From Rhizobiaceae bacterium (GTDB lineage Bacteria > Pseudomonadota > Alphaproteobacteria > Rhizobiales > Rhizobiaceae): a DNA stretch of 34,214 bases. A program made the position numbers and the translations under genes. The notes beneath the pieces are model-generated. The model had not been told where the DNA came from. It ran no database searches and worked only from the letters and a program-made list of their open reading frames with translations. Within the stretch, counting starts at the first letter, position 1. The number at the start of each line of letters is the position of its first letter. Shown piece by piece: positions 24,991-32,116 of this stretch. The stretch covers positions 1-34,214 of the forward strand of contig JAEPMD010000035.1 in assembly GCA_017644105.1 (NCBI GenBank). Direction: 5' to 3'.

Positions 24991-25015
24991 ATAAGTAAAG
25001 AAAAATTTTACTTAT
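24991..25015. promoter_or_regulatory. 9-bp inverted repeat at the LysR stop / upstream of the comD promoter
   Basis: ATAAGTAAA (24991-24999) and TTTACTTAT (25007-25015) match perfectly with a 7-nt loop. It covers the LysR stop codon and lies just upstream of the -35 box for comD, so it could be a terminator or an activator-binding site. Confidence 0.4.
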
Positions 25016-25911
25016 GCATTGGTCTTTTCAGCCAATACTATATGTTCAATCGTATTGAGTAATTTATCGATCAAAGTCGATTTTGAGCTGTTTTTACGCG
25101 CCAATATGCCCAAAATGCGCCCTGTGGACTGATCATCACTTTGCATATCCAACGGAATCTTGCGTAAGGTTTTAAAAATCGGATCTGGCACACACATATT
25201 CGGTGAGATTGAAACACCAAGATTGTGTGAGATCATACTGCTGAGCGTTTCAAGCGATTCCATTTCCATAGAAGGGCGCACAGAGATGTTGTTCTTTATC
25301 AACCAGTCCTCGGCCAGTTGGCTGATTGAGGCGCGCCGAGATTGGCTAATATAGGGCATGGTCTGCATGAGTGTTACAGGATCACTTTCAGTGACCTCTG
25401 GCGCTGTGAGCAAAACCAGCTCCTCTTCCACAAAAGGGCGCCAATCCATATGCGCGCCCACATGGTTTGGCATGGCAATCACCGCAGCATCGATCGCGCC
25501 GCGTTCAAGCTGTTCATGCAGATCTTCAGATAGTCCCGGCACAACGCGAATATGCAGCTCTGGATAGGTTTCAATCAGTTTTTTGATCGAGCGTGGGATC
25601 AGTTCCCGAATAACTGATGGTACTGCACCAATGATTAATTCACCATGTAATTGTGCAGTACCGACAATATCATCAAGCATATTGTCATAGGCGAAAACCA
25701 CTTCGCGTGCTTTTGGCACCAGTGCTTTGCCAAGCGCATTAAGTTGTGGTGACTTTTGTGATCGGTCAAATAATTCCACTTGCAGCTGATCTTCAAGCCG
25801 CTTCATTTGTTGTCCAACAGCGGCATGGGAGACATAGACTTTTTCCGCCGCAGCACTGAAGCTTCCATGATCAGCAATTGCGATCAGAGTTTTTAAAAGT
25901 GAGATGGACAG
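25012..25911 (-). CDS. LysR-family transcriptional regulator (probable CTG start)
   Basis: 299 residues if started at CTG 25911, the normal LysR length. From there the full winged-helix reads LLKTLIAIADHGSFSAAAE, then VYVSHAAVGQQMKRLEDQL and LFDRSQKSPQLNALG, followed by a periplasmic-binding-like effector domain (about residues 95-290). The first ATG (25806) would remove the DNA-binding helix. Upstream the frame closes at TGA 25921-25923, with no ATG, GTG or TTG between; GAGG lies seven bases before CTG. Its place next to comDE suggests it controls that set. The effector is unknown. Confidence 0.8.
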   Translation of the reverse strand: MSISLLKTLIAIADHGSFSAAAEKVYVSHAAVGQQMKRLEDQLQVELFDRSQKSPQLNALGKALVPKAREVVFAYDNMLDDIVGTAQLHGELIIGAVPSVIRELIPRSIKKLIETYPELHIRVVPGLSEDLHEQLERGAIDAAVIAMPNHVGAHMDWRPFVEEELVLLTAPEVTESDPVTLMQTMPYISQSRRASISQLAEDWLIKNNISVRPSMEMESLETLSSMISHNLGVSISPNMCVPDPIFKTLRKIPLDMQSDDQSTGRILGILARKNSSKSTLIDKLLNTIEHIVLAEKTNA

Positions 25912-25940
25912 ATCAAGACCTCAATCTTTGAGCGTGGAAC

Positions 25941-26735
25941 TTAGATGTCCAGCTTAACTTGATCTGCAACTTCTTTCAAACGACTTTCTGTTTCTTGGCC
26001 AATCACCAAATATTGTCCATCACCTTTAGACCATGAGAGGATATCAAATCCGTTGATTGTATTTGATTTAGTTTCATCAGATCCCATCATGGAACCTGAA
26101 TTGCTTTGGAAGCAGATTGCAATCACTGAACCTTCCTGATCCTTATACATAAGCTGAGCAACCGGTTTGCCTTTGACCACGAGCAATCTTGCACCCTGAA
26201 ATTCAAATCCGGAATTGGTAATATCCGGAATTGAGAATGGCAAACCGGTTGTCTTGCTCAACCAGCCGACAATATGATCGGACTCATCCGCACCAACTTC
26301 CACCAAATGACGTTTTTGCTGGGCATAAATGCCATGGTAATCAGCAACATGATGCAGCCAACCGGTCGTTTGTGCGACGGTAATTGCTGGTTGATTGGTT
26401 TCATTATAGACAAAACCGCCAATGCCACCTGCAATCAACAACAAAAGACCAGCCGCCATCGAACGGAAGCTGAAATTATTATTTGCAGCCGCTGGCAGAT
26501 GTTTCAAACTTGGTTTCAATTGCGTATTTTCGATCATTTGAACCAAATGCACCGGGCTTGCATTATCGACAATGCCATCAAACTCAGTGAGCGCATGATC
26601 GTTTGCTAAGGCGAGTTTCTCAAATTCTTCTGAAACCTCAGGATCAGTTTCAATAAGATGACGAATTTCTTCCAGCTGATCTTCAGGTAATTCCTGATCA
26701 AGATATGCGCTTAATTTTAAAGATATATCGCTCAT
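25941..26735 (-). CDS. Anti-sigma factor, membrane-anchored
   Basis: 264 residues. It overlaps the ECF sigma gene by four bases (ATGA), the standard layout for a sigma/anti-sigma pair. N-terminal cytosolic region LSAYLDQELPEDQLEEIRHL with ETDPEVSEEFEKL resembles the anti-sigma domain but without the HxxxCxxC zinc motif. One transmembrane segment (about residues 91-107, AAGLLLLIAGGIGGFVY), then a periplasmic part of about 150 residues. Likely holds the sigma factor at the inner membrane until an envelope signal; the signal is not visible. It ends 29 bases before the LysR start, so it may be co-transcribed with it. Confidence 0.85.
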   Translation of the reverse strand: MSDISLKLSAYLDQELPEDQLEEIRHLIETDPEVSEEFEKLALANDHALTEFDGIVDNASPVHLVQMIENTQLKPSLKHLPAAANNNFSFRSMAAGLLLLIAGGIGGFVYNETNQPAITVAQTTGWLHHVADYHGIYAQQKRHLVEVGADESDHIVGWLSKTTGLPFSIPDITNSGFEFQGARLLVVKGKPVAQLMYKDQEGSVIAICFQSNSGSMMGSDETKSNTINGFDILSWSKGDGQYLVIGQETESRLKEVADQVKLDI

Positions 26736-27238
26736 ATGATTTCTTCCCTTGGGGTAAGGGTTTCGCTGATTATTTTTCGTGCGCGATGAATACGGCTCAT
26801 CACAGTGCCCACGGGTATATCCATGGCTTGGGCGGCTTCTTTATAGGTAAAACCTTCCTTGGCAACGAGCAGCAGAGTTTGGGAAAGTTCACTTGGCAAG
26901 CTCATAACAAGACCACCGATTTGGTGCGCAAATAAAGTCTCGTCTGCATCTTTGTTATCACTCAGATCATGTGCATCCTCAATTTGCATTTGCCCAGCTC
27001 CTTGTCTCACCTTTCGTTTTCGTTGTTCGCTAATCCAGGTATTTCGCATAACCGTAAAGGCCCAGCGATCCAGCGGTTGGCTGGAATCGTATTTGTCCCA
27101 TTTCGATAGCGCCTGCGTGCACGTTTCTTGCAGCAGGTCATCAGCATCAGAGGATGATCGCGTTAATGTTAAGGCATATCTTCGTAGCCTCGGTAAAAGC
27201 GCAACCATTCTGGCTTTAAATTCGTGTGGCGTTACCAA
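26732..27238 (-). CDS. ECF-type RNA polymerase sigma factor
   Basis: 168 residues. Sigma region 2: LPRLRRYALTLTRSSSDADDLLQETC, then DRWAFTVMRNTWISEQRKRK; sigma region 4: LSQTLLLVAKEGFTYKEAAQAMDIPVGTVMSRIHRARKII, a typical HTH. No SnoaL or other C-terminal extension. The start is TTG 27238, immediately after a GTGAG sequence; ATG 27208 is possible but removes part of region 2. Its control partner is the overlapping anti-sigma gene. The divergent secreted TPR gene is a likely target. Confidence 0.85.
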   Translation of the reverse strand: MVTPHEFKARMVALLPRLRRYALTLTRSSSDADDLLQETCTQALSKWDKYDSSQPLDRWAFTVMRNTWISEQRKRKVRQGAGQMQIEDAHDLSDNKDADETLFAHQIGGLVMSLPSELSQTLLLVAKEGFTYKEAAQAMDIPVGTVMSRIHRARKIISETLTPREEII

Positions 27239-27324
27239 ATCAACTCACTACCAGCTTTGTTTCCCAACTTAATTTCTTTTGCCAAACTTTGATTTTTTCG
27301 CTTCAATGATTGGCGTTCACTCAT
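27232..27324 (-). other. Possible 30-codon leader ORF coupled to the ECF sigma gene
   Basis: An ATG at 27324 opens a 30-codon frame (MSERQSLKRKNQSLAKEI...) rich in Lys and ending with TAA at 27232-27234, overlapping the TTG start of the sigma gene. If translated it could couple to and control the sigma factor. The ribosome site is weak and I know no homologue, so it may be chance. Confidence 0.2.
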
Positions 27325-27475
27325 ACTACGCACCAAGCTTGAGATAAATTCACACAAAAGGTGAAATAAAAAAAAATTGTTTTTGTGAATAAATACCAAA
27401 CCCAAGGCGTAATCCTTTCGTACCACGAATAAGAACACATTTTTTTCACGTTACAAAACCACAAAGGAACATATC

Positions 27476-28015
27476 ATGATGAAAGCAGTTACAATCGCCC
27501 TAGCCCTTACAATTCCAGCTTCTTTTGCGCTTGCCGCAGGATCAAGTAGCGAAGAGCCACCGAAAAAAACCAAGACGTCTATGGAATGCAAAGACGGTAA
27601 GGTTTGGGATAAGAAAATGAAGAAATGCCTTGATGCAAAAAGCTCATTGCTCACAGACGATGCGCGCTACGAAGCCGTTCGCGAGCTTGCTTATGCTGGT
27701 CAATATCAAAATGCACAAACTATTCTTGCTTCTATGTCTGACCAATCAGACACACGCGTTCTCACATATTACGGTTTCACTCACCGTAAAGCAGGCAATG
27801 TAGATCTCGGCATGGCATATTATCAAAAAGCCCTCGCAGCTGATCCAAACAATTTGCTTGCACGCTCATATATGGGCCAAGGTCTTGTTGCGCAGGGCGA
27901 TAAAGCAGCCGCGCGTTTGCAATTGGTTGAAATCAATGCACGAGGCGGCAAAGGCACCTGGCCAGAAGTTGCTCTTGCCAATGCGATCAAGAGTGGCAAA
28001 GGCTATAGCTACTAA
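27476..28015 (+). CDS. Secreted TPR protein with Cys pair
   Basis: 179 residues. Signal peptide (about 1-20: MMKAVTIALALTIPASFALA). A short Cys-framed motif follows, MECKDGKVWDKKMKKCLD, with two Cys that probably form a disulfide, then a TPR region from about residue 60: AVRELAYAGQYQNAQTIL, YYGFTHRKAGNVDLGMAYY, ALAADPNNLLARSYMGQG. Clear AAGGAA ribosome site. It starts 237 bases from, and is divergent to, an ECF sigma/anti-sigma pair; such small periplasmic TPR proteins beside ECF pairs are common in alphaproteobacteria, so it is a likely regulon member or stress partner. A terminator follows. Confidence 0.8.
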   Translation: MMKAVTIALALTIPASFALAAGSSSEEPPKKTKTSMECKDGKVWDKKMKKCLDAKSSLLTDDARYEAVRELAYAGQYQNAQTILASMSDQSDTRVLTYYGFTHRKAGNVDLGMAYYQKALAADPNNLLARSYMGQGLVAQGDKAAARLQLVEINARGGKGTWPEVALANAIKSGKGYSY

Positions 28016-28039
28016 GAATATCTAAAAACTGAAAGAGAA

Positions 28040-28064
28040 GGCGGGTCGCACGATCCGCCTTTTT
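28040..28064 (+). terminator. Intrinsic terminator after the TPR gene
   Basis: GGCGGGTCG (28040-28048) pairs with CGATCCGCC (28051-28059), with one G-T pair, followed by a T-tract from 28060. It sits 25 bases after the TPR stop and reaches the stop of the convergent gene, so it may serve both. Confidence 0.8.
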
Positions 28065-28347
28065 ATATGCGCGTGAAAATTTGCACTTTTTTATCAGCAA
28101 TCATGTCCGCAACTGCAGCGTCAAACTCCTTGAAATGTGTTGCAGCTAAATGCGCCTTAAACGCAGCTTCATCGTCATAAAGCTCATATAAGAAAACGCA
28201 TGTGGGATCGCTTTCGTTGATACAAACATCAAATTGCCGACACTGTTCTTCCTCAGCCAACGATGTTTTTGCGTTTCTGGTCATTAAGGGCATGAACTGA
28301 TCAATGCATTCATCTTTAATCCGAAACGTGACACAAACCACATACAT
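28063..28347 (-). CDS. ABM-domain protein (antibiotic biosynthesis monooxygenase family)
   Basis: 94 residues from the ATG at 28347 (MYVVCVTFRIKDECIDQF) with AAGGA upstream; the longer frame to 28473 runs into the neighbour. Small ferredoxin-like dimer of the ABM/YgiN type: VTFRIKDECIDQFMPLM, EEEQCRQFDVC and VFLYELYDDEAAFKAHLAATHFKEF, the typical C-terminal pattern. The family includes quinol monooxygenases and the signal-processing isomerase LsrG. Last gene of the GntR-led operon, so it probably acts on an intermediate of that pathway; the reaction cannot be read from sequence. Confidence 0.85.
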   Translation of the reverse strand: MYVVCVTFRIKDECIDQFMPLMTRNAKTSLAEEEQCRQFDVCINESDPTCVFLYELYDDEAAFKAHLAATHFKEFDAAVADMIADKKVQIFTRI

Positions 28348-28369
28348 ATTCTCTGTCCTTGTAGCCGAT

Positions 28370-29398
28370 CTAAAGATCAACGCGTCTGGCTTGTTCAGCC
28401 GATTGATAGGTGGCTTCGCTTGCTTTGATAACGGCCAGGTAGTCATGCGCTTCGTTTTCAAACTCACCCTCACCGTTGGCGGCTAATAATATATGCTTGC
28501 AAAGCGCTTTCACGCAGCCGCCGCCAAAAGCGTTGCGATCCATTTCGAGGGAAATTGGAATGTTTTTTGAAATCGTGGATCCAAAGGGTCTAAAGGTAAT
28601 TTCACCTAGTCCATTTAGATCTATTGTTCCTTTCTCACCTTCGATTTGCATCACGCCCATGGTTCGGCGCAAATTGTCTGTTGGGTGATCGGACAAGCGA
28701 TTGCCATCAATAATGGACTGGCTGCCATTCTCATGGTTCATGATCACGATGCCACAGTCTTCCCCAGCAATCACTGGGTTTAATTTTCGAATGTCGGCAT
28801 AGACATTAGAAATTTCGCCTGACATCCAGCGAAAAAGATCAATGAAATGCACGCCTGTTTCATGGATAAGCAGTCTCGGCATTGCCTGAAATGCAGGTTG
28901 CCTTGAAAGATAAGCATCTGGTCCGCGTCCATCGCCAGGCCGTAAATAATATCTCGATTGGTAAATTTCACCTAAGCCACCCTCATCAATGAAAGTTTTG
29001 ATGGTGCGATACCAAGGTTGGAAACGAAAATTCTCATGTATGAAAATTCGGCAGCCGCGTTCATTTGCAAGTGCGATCGCTTCTTCTGCCTGTTTGACGC
29101 TTAAGCAAAACGGTTTTTGACAGATGATGATTTTATCTTTTGCAGCAAGCTTTTTAATGAGATCAAAATGCGACGGCGGCGGTGTGACAATATCTATTAT
29201 GTCCGGGTCGGATGCCATCACATCTGCTGCATCATCTGTGGCAATAAGACCGTATTTTTCATTTGCCCAGGCGCGACGTTCTGCGGAAAAGTCTGAAAGC
29301 GCGACAAGACGCGAGCCTTTAAGTTCTGTCCAGGCATCTAAATGAAACTCGGCGAAATAACCGAGGCCAACGACAGCGACTTTCAATTCACCACTCAT
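28370..29398 (-). CDS. Gfo/Idh/MocA-family NAD(P)-dependent oxidoreductase
   Basis: 342 residues. Rossmann part VAVVGLGYFAEFHLDAW (7-23) and the QKP variant of the EKP motif at 94-96 (IICQKPFCLS). The substrate-site GVHFID (182-187, His184 as the family's catalytic His) is clear. These enzymes oxidise sugars or polyols, often giving lactones or keto-sugars, in the cytosol. It overlaps the upstream dehydrogenase by four bases (ATGA), so they are co-translated. With the neighbouring lactonase this suggests a sugar-to-lactone step. Substrate not deducible. Confidence 0.88.
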   Translation of the reverse strand: MSGELKVAVVGLGYFAEFHLDAWTELKGSRLVALSDFSAERRAWANEKYGLIATDDAADVMASDPDIIDIVTPPPSHFDLIKKLAAKDKIIICQKPFCLSVKQAEEAIALANERGCRIFIHENFRFQPWYRTIKTFIDEGGLGEIYQSRYYLRPGDGRGPDAYLSRQPAFQAMPRLLIHETGVHFIDLFRWMSGEISNVYADIRKLNPVIAGEDCGIVIMNHENGSQSIIDGNRLSDHPTDNLRRTMGVMQIEGEKGTIDLNGLGEITFRPFGSTISKNIPISLEMDRNAFGGGCVKALCKHILLAANGEGEFENEAHDYLAVIKASEATYQSAEQARRVDL

Positions 29399-30498
29399 TT
29401 TAGCGCACCAATTTGTGCAAGAACTTCGTCCGTCATCGCCTTTGTGCCCATATCACCACCAAATTCAAATGGGCGCAGGCGATTTTGTGCGAAACCATTA
29501 TCGACGGCTTGATCGATGAGTTCTCCCGCTTTTGCAAAAGCTTCGTTACCGGATTTATCCGCCAGATAATCGAGCATCAACGCGCCACTTAAAATGGCTG
29601 CAAGTGGATTGGCTTTATCTTGACCCATAATATCAGGCGCACTGCCATGCGCTGGTTGGAAAAGGCCAATCTCATCGCCAATTTCTGCGCAGGAAGCCAT
29701 GCCCATGCCGCCGACAAGTCCGCCAGCAAGGTCAGATAGAATATCACCAAAGATATTTTCCATCACCATGACATCAAATTCCCAGGGTTTGCGAACAAGA
29801 TCCAATGCCTGAGCGTCAACATAGTTATAAGATGTTTCAACATCGGGATTATCTGCTTTGATCTCGTCAAAAATCTGACGGAAAAAGGCCATGGATTTAA
29901 ACACATTGGCTTTATCAACACATGTAAGTCGCCCTAATTTCCCGCGCGCTTTACGACGTCGCGCAAGATTAAAGGCAAATTTGTGCAAACGTTCTGTGGT
30001 GTTTCGCGACACGAGCAGGCTGTCATAAACCTCTTCATTGTCGACGACTTTACTGCGATTATGCACGGCAGCGGAATAAAACAATCCTTCTGTGCTCTCG
30101 CGCAGGATGATCATGTCGATACCTGCAGCCCTAGGATCTGCAAGACGCTGAGGCGCGTTTGGATAGGCTTTAATCGGCCGAACACCAGCGTAAAGTCCAT
30201 ATCGATCACGCAATCTCAGGTGAGGGGAGATTTCAGTGCCATCAGGATGTCGAATGGAGGGCAGTCCGATTGCACCCAAAAAAATCGCGTCAGATTCCCC
30301 TGCCTTTTCTTCGCCGCCTGGTTCGATATCAACGCCATGGTCTTTATAATAGCCCGCACCTGCCGCAATATCATTATAGTCCAGCGCGCAATCGCCCACT
30401 TGCGCCATGGCTTGCTCAACAACTTGCAGCGTTGCTTCAGTGACATCAATTCCAATTCCATCGCCGCGAATGACTGCAACGCTTTGTTTTAACGACAT
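29395..30498 (-). CDS. Isopropylmalate/isocitrate-type beta-decarboxylating dehydrogenase
   Basis: 367 residues. Family motifs: IRGDGIGIDVT (10-20), LRLRDRYGLYAGVRPIK (94-110) with substrate-binding Arg residues, RESTEGLF (133-140), the catalytic Lys196 in CVDKANVF and metal Asp residues in ENIFGDILSDLAGG (247-260), ending in the NAD loop PAHGSAPDIMG. LeuB and tartrate dehydrogenase have RExTGG or RENTEG at the loop; RESTEG here marks a third subgroup. It oxidises a (2R,3S)-3-substituted malate-type acid and decarboxylates it. A GntR gene lies 11 bases upstream, so this is not a leucine-pathway gene by context. Confidence 0.9.
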   Translation of the reverse strand: MSLKQSVAVIRGDGIGIDVTEATLQVVEQAMAQVGDCALDYNDIAAGAGYYKDHGVDIEPGGEEKAGESDAIFLGAIGLPSIRHPDGTEISPHLRLRDRYGLYAGVRPIKAYPNAPQRLADPRAAGIDMIILRESTEGLFYSAAVHNRSKVVDNEEVYDSLLVSRNTTERLHKFAFNLARRRKARGKLGRLTCVDKANVFKSMAFFRQIFDEIKADNPDVETSYNYVDAQALDLVRKPWEFDVMVMENIFGDILSDLAGGLVGGMGMASCAEIGDEIGLFQPAHGSAPDIMGQDKANPLAAILSGALMLDYLADKSGNEAFAKAGELIDQAVDNGFAQNRLRPFEFGGDMGTKAMTDEVLAQIGALK

Positions 30499-30509
30499 AC
30501 TTTTACTTT

Positions 30510-31181
30510 CTATAGCTGTTGAAGCTTATATTTTGCCAAAATGGCTAGCAGCTCTGCACCGGCGCGTTCGCGATGCTCGCGGTAGACATTCCTGGCCTCC
30601 TCGATTTCACCTTTGATAATGTGTTCAACAACGGTCTTGTGTTCTGCTGTTGAACGATATGGTTTTTCGCGCATGCGCAAGGTGATCACGCGTGCACGAT
30701 GTGCTTGGTCAAACAACAAGCTGGCAATGGATAAAAACCGCTTATTGCCATGAAGTATGAGCAATTCTTTGTGAAACTCATCATCAGCATTTGCCCAGGC
30801 TTCCAGATCATCGTCGTCAAGCGCCTGCTCCATACGTGCAGTCGCATCGATAAGCGGTTTAAGCTCAGTTTCAGATAATTTTCGCGCAGCCAACACAGCA
30901 ACGGCTTCAGGTTCAATCGCTGTCAGAACCTCGTAAATTTCTTTCATATCCTGTGGTAGGATGGGCAGAATATAAATCCCGCGCCGCGGCTTCATTTCAA
31001 CCAAGCCATCGGCTTCTAAAAGCACAAGCGCCTCGCGTAAAGGTGTGCGGCTCATACCCAATCGCTCCGCCATTTCTGGTTCCGTGCCGTGGAAACCAGG
31101 TGGCAGCCGATTTGAACGGATTTCTTGCTTGAGGCGCCGATAGGCATCATTCACAAGACTGGATCTCGATTTCTGCATCAT
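30510..31181 (-). CDS. GntR-family regulator with FCD domain
   Basis: 223 residues from the ATG at 31181, chosen because AGGAG lies about eight bases upstream; the GTG at 31211 is less likely. N-terminal winged HTH: TEPEMAERLGMSRTPLREALVLLEADGLV; then a seven-helix FCD effector domain with candidate metal or ligand residues in ADDEFHKELL, TAEHKTVVEHI and REHRERAG. Such regulators often sense sugar acids or other carboxylates and repress nearby genes. It heads the minus-strand operon and faces the lactonase gene; a perfect palindrome in between is its likely operator. Confidence 0.88.
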   Translation of the reverse strand: MMQKSRSSLVNDAYRRLKQEIRSNRLPPGFHGTEPEMAERLGMSRTPLREALVLLEADGLVEMKPRRGIYILPILPQDMKEIYEVLTAIEPEAVAVLAARKLSETELKPLIDATARMEQALDDDDLEAWANADDEFHKELLILHGNKRFLSIASLLFDQAHRARVITLRMREKPYRSTAEHKTVVEHIIKGEIEEARNVYREHRERAGAELLAILAKYKLQQL

Positions 31182-31235
31182 GGGTTGTGCTCCTGGCAAC
31201 AGAATTCGCACGATTTTGTCTTCACGTCAAATACT

Positions 31236-31251
31236 TTAATGTATACATTAA
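31236..31251. promoter_or_regulatory. Probable GntR operator (16-bp perfect palindrome)
   Basis: TTAATGTATACATTAA is a perfect palindrome in the 137-bp gap between the divergent GntR and lactonase genes. ATGTATACAT-like centres are typical FCD-GntR sites. A partial second copy (TATACATT) occurs about 20 bases to the right. It probably lets the regulator control both directions. Confidence 0.65.
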
Positions 31252-31318
31252 TATAAAACTATGATTTTATACATTTAAATGCAAAAAATATGGCGTTGAG
31301 CCGGAGGTAGGAAGTTAA

Positions 31319-32113
31319 ATGTCGGATATTTGGGAAGTCTATGCGCTAAAATATGCGGACCGTAATTCAAGAACGCGAGCGGATAGTTTCATCGACGATG
31401 ATCATGCTGGCGAACCCCACGGAATGGATTATTTCGTTTGGGTTTTAACCAATAATGGCCGAAATATTGTCGTTGATACAGGTTATGACAGCGCTGAGGC
31501 AGACCGCCGTTCGCGACCAATTATTCGAGATCCGGCGAAATCCATCGAAGCTCTCAATTTGAACGCTGAAACCGTAGACACCGTCATCATCACACACCTG
31601 CATTATGATCATGCAGGTGGGCTTGATCGCTATCCCAATGCGATTTTTCACTTGCAGGCCGATGAAATGGCCTTTGCCACCGGACCCTGCATGTGTGACC
31701 ACACCCTTAAAGCGCCATTTACAGTCAACCACGTCTGCGAAATGGTTCGCCATGTCTATTCAGGACGCGTTGTCTTTCATGATGGGTCAGCAGAAATTGC
31801 CCCTGGCGTGCGCGTTCATAATGTTGGCGGACATTCCAATGGATTGCAGGTGGTCGAGGTGATGACCAAAACCGGGCCTTTATGCTTGGCGTCTGATGCA
31901 TCTCACTATTATGAAAATTTCATCGACAAAAAACCATTTCCAATTGTCTATAATATGGATGCGATGTTTGCGGGATTTGATCGTATTGTTGAAATTGGTG
32001 GTTCCAATGACCGTGTGATCCCAGGCCATGATCCACTTGTGACACAGCTTTATCCAACCCATGGCACATCTGGGTTTGTTTGGCGGCTGGATGCAGGAAA
32101 ATTAAAAACCTAA
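31319..32113 (+). CDS. Metallo-beta-lactamase-fold lactonase (N-acyl homoserine lactonase-like)
   Basis: 264 residues. Dinuclear metal site: HLHYDH (93-98), His172 in VGGHSNG, Asp193 in LASDASHYY and His237 in IPGHDP; complete, so active. In the AiiA/AttM type of lactonase, but by context more likely a sugar- or hydroxyacid-lactone hydrolase of the divergent GntR operon than a quorum-quenching enzyme. No signal peptide. AGGAAG precedes the ATG. Its stop is only 3 bases from the stop of the convergent ureD gene. Confidence 0.85.
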   Translation: MSDIWEVYALKYADRNSRTRADSFIDDDHAGEPHGMDYFVWVLTNNGRNIVVDTGYDSAEADRRSRPIIRDPAKSIEALNLNAETVDTVIITHLHYDHAGGLDRYPNAIFHLQADEMAFATGPCMCDHTLKAPFTVNHVCEMVRHVYSGRVVFHDGSAEIAPGVRVHNVGGHSNGLQVVEVMTKTGPLCLASDASHYYENFIDKKPFPIVYNMDAMFAGFDRIVEIGGSNDRVIPGHDPLVTQLYPTHGTSGFVWRLDAGKLKT

Positions 32114-32116
32114 AAC

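Noticed and set aside
25012-25806. LysR gene with start at the ATG 25806
   Set aside because: This would remove the first part of the winged helix, which is clearly encoded upstream in the same frame.
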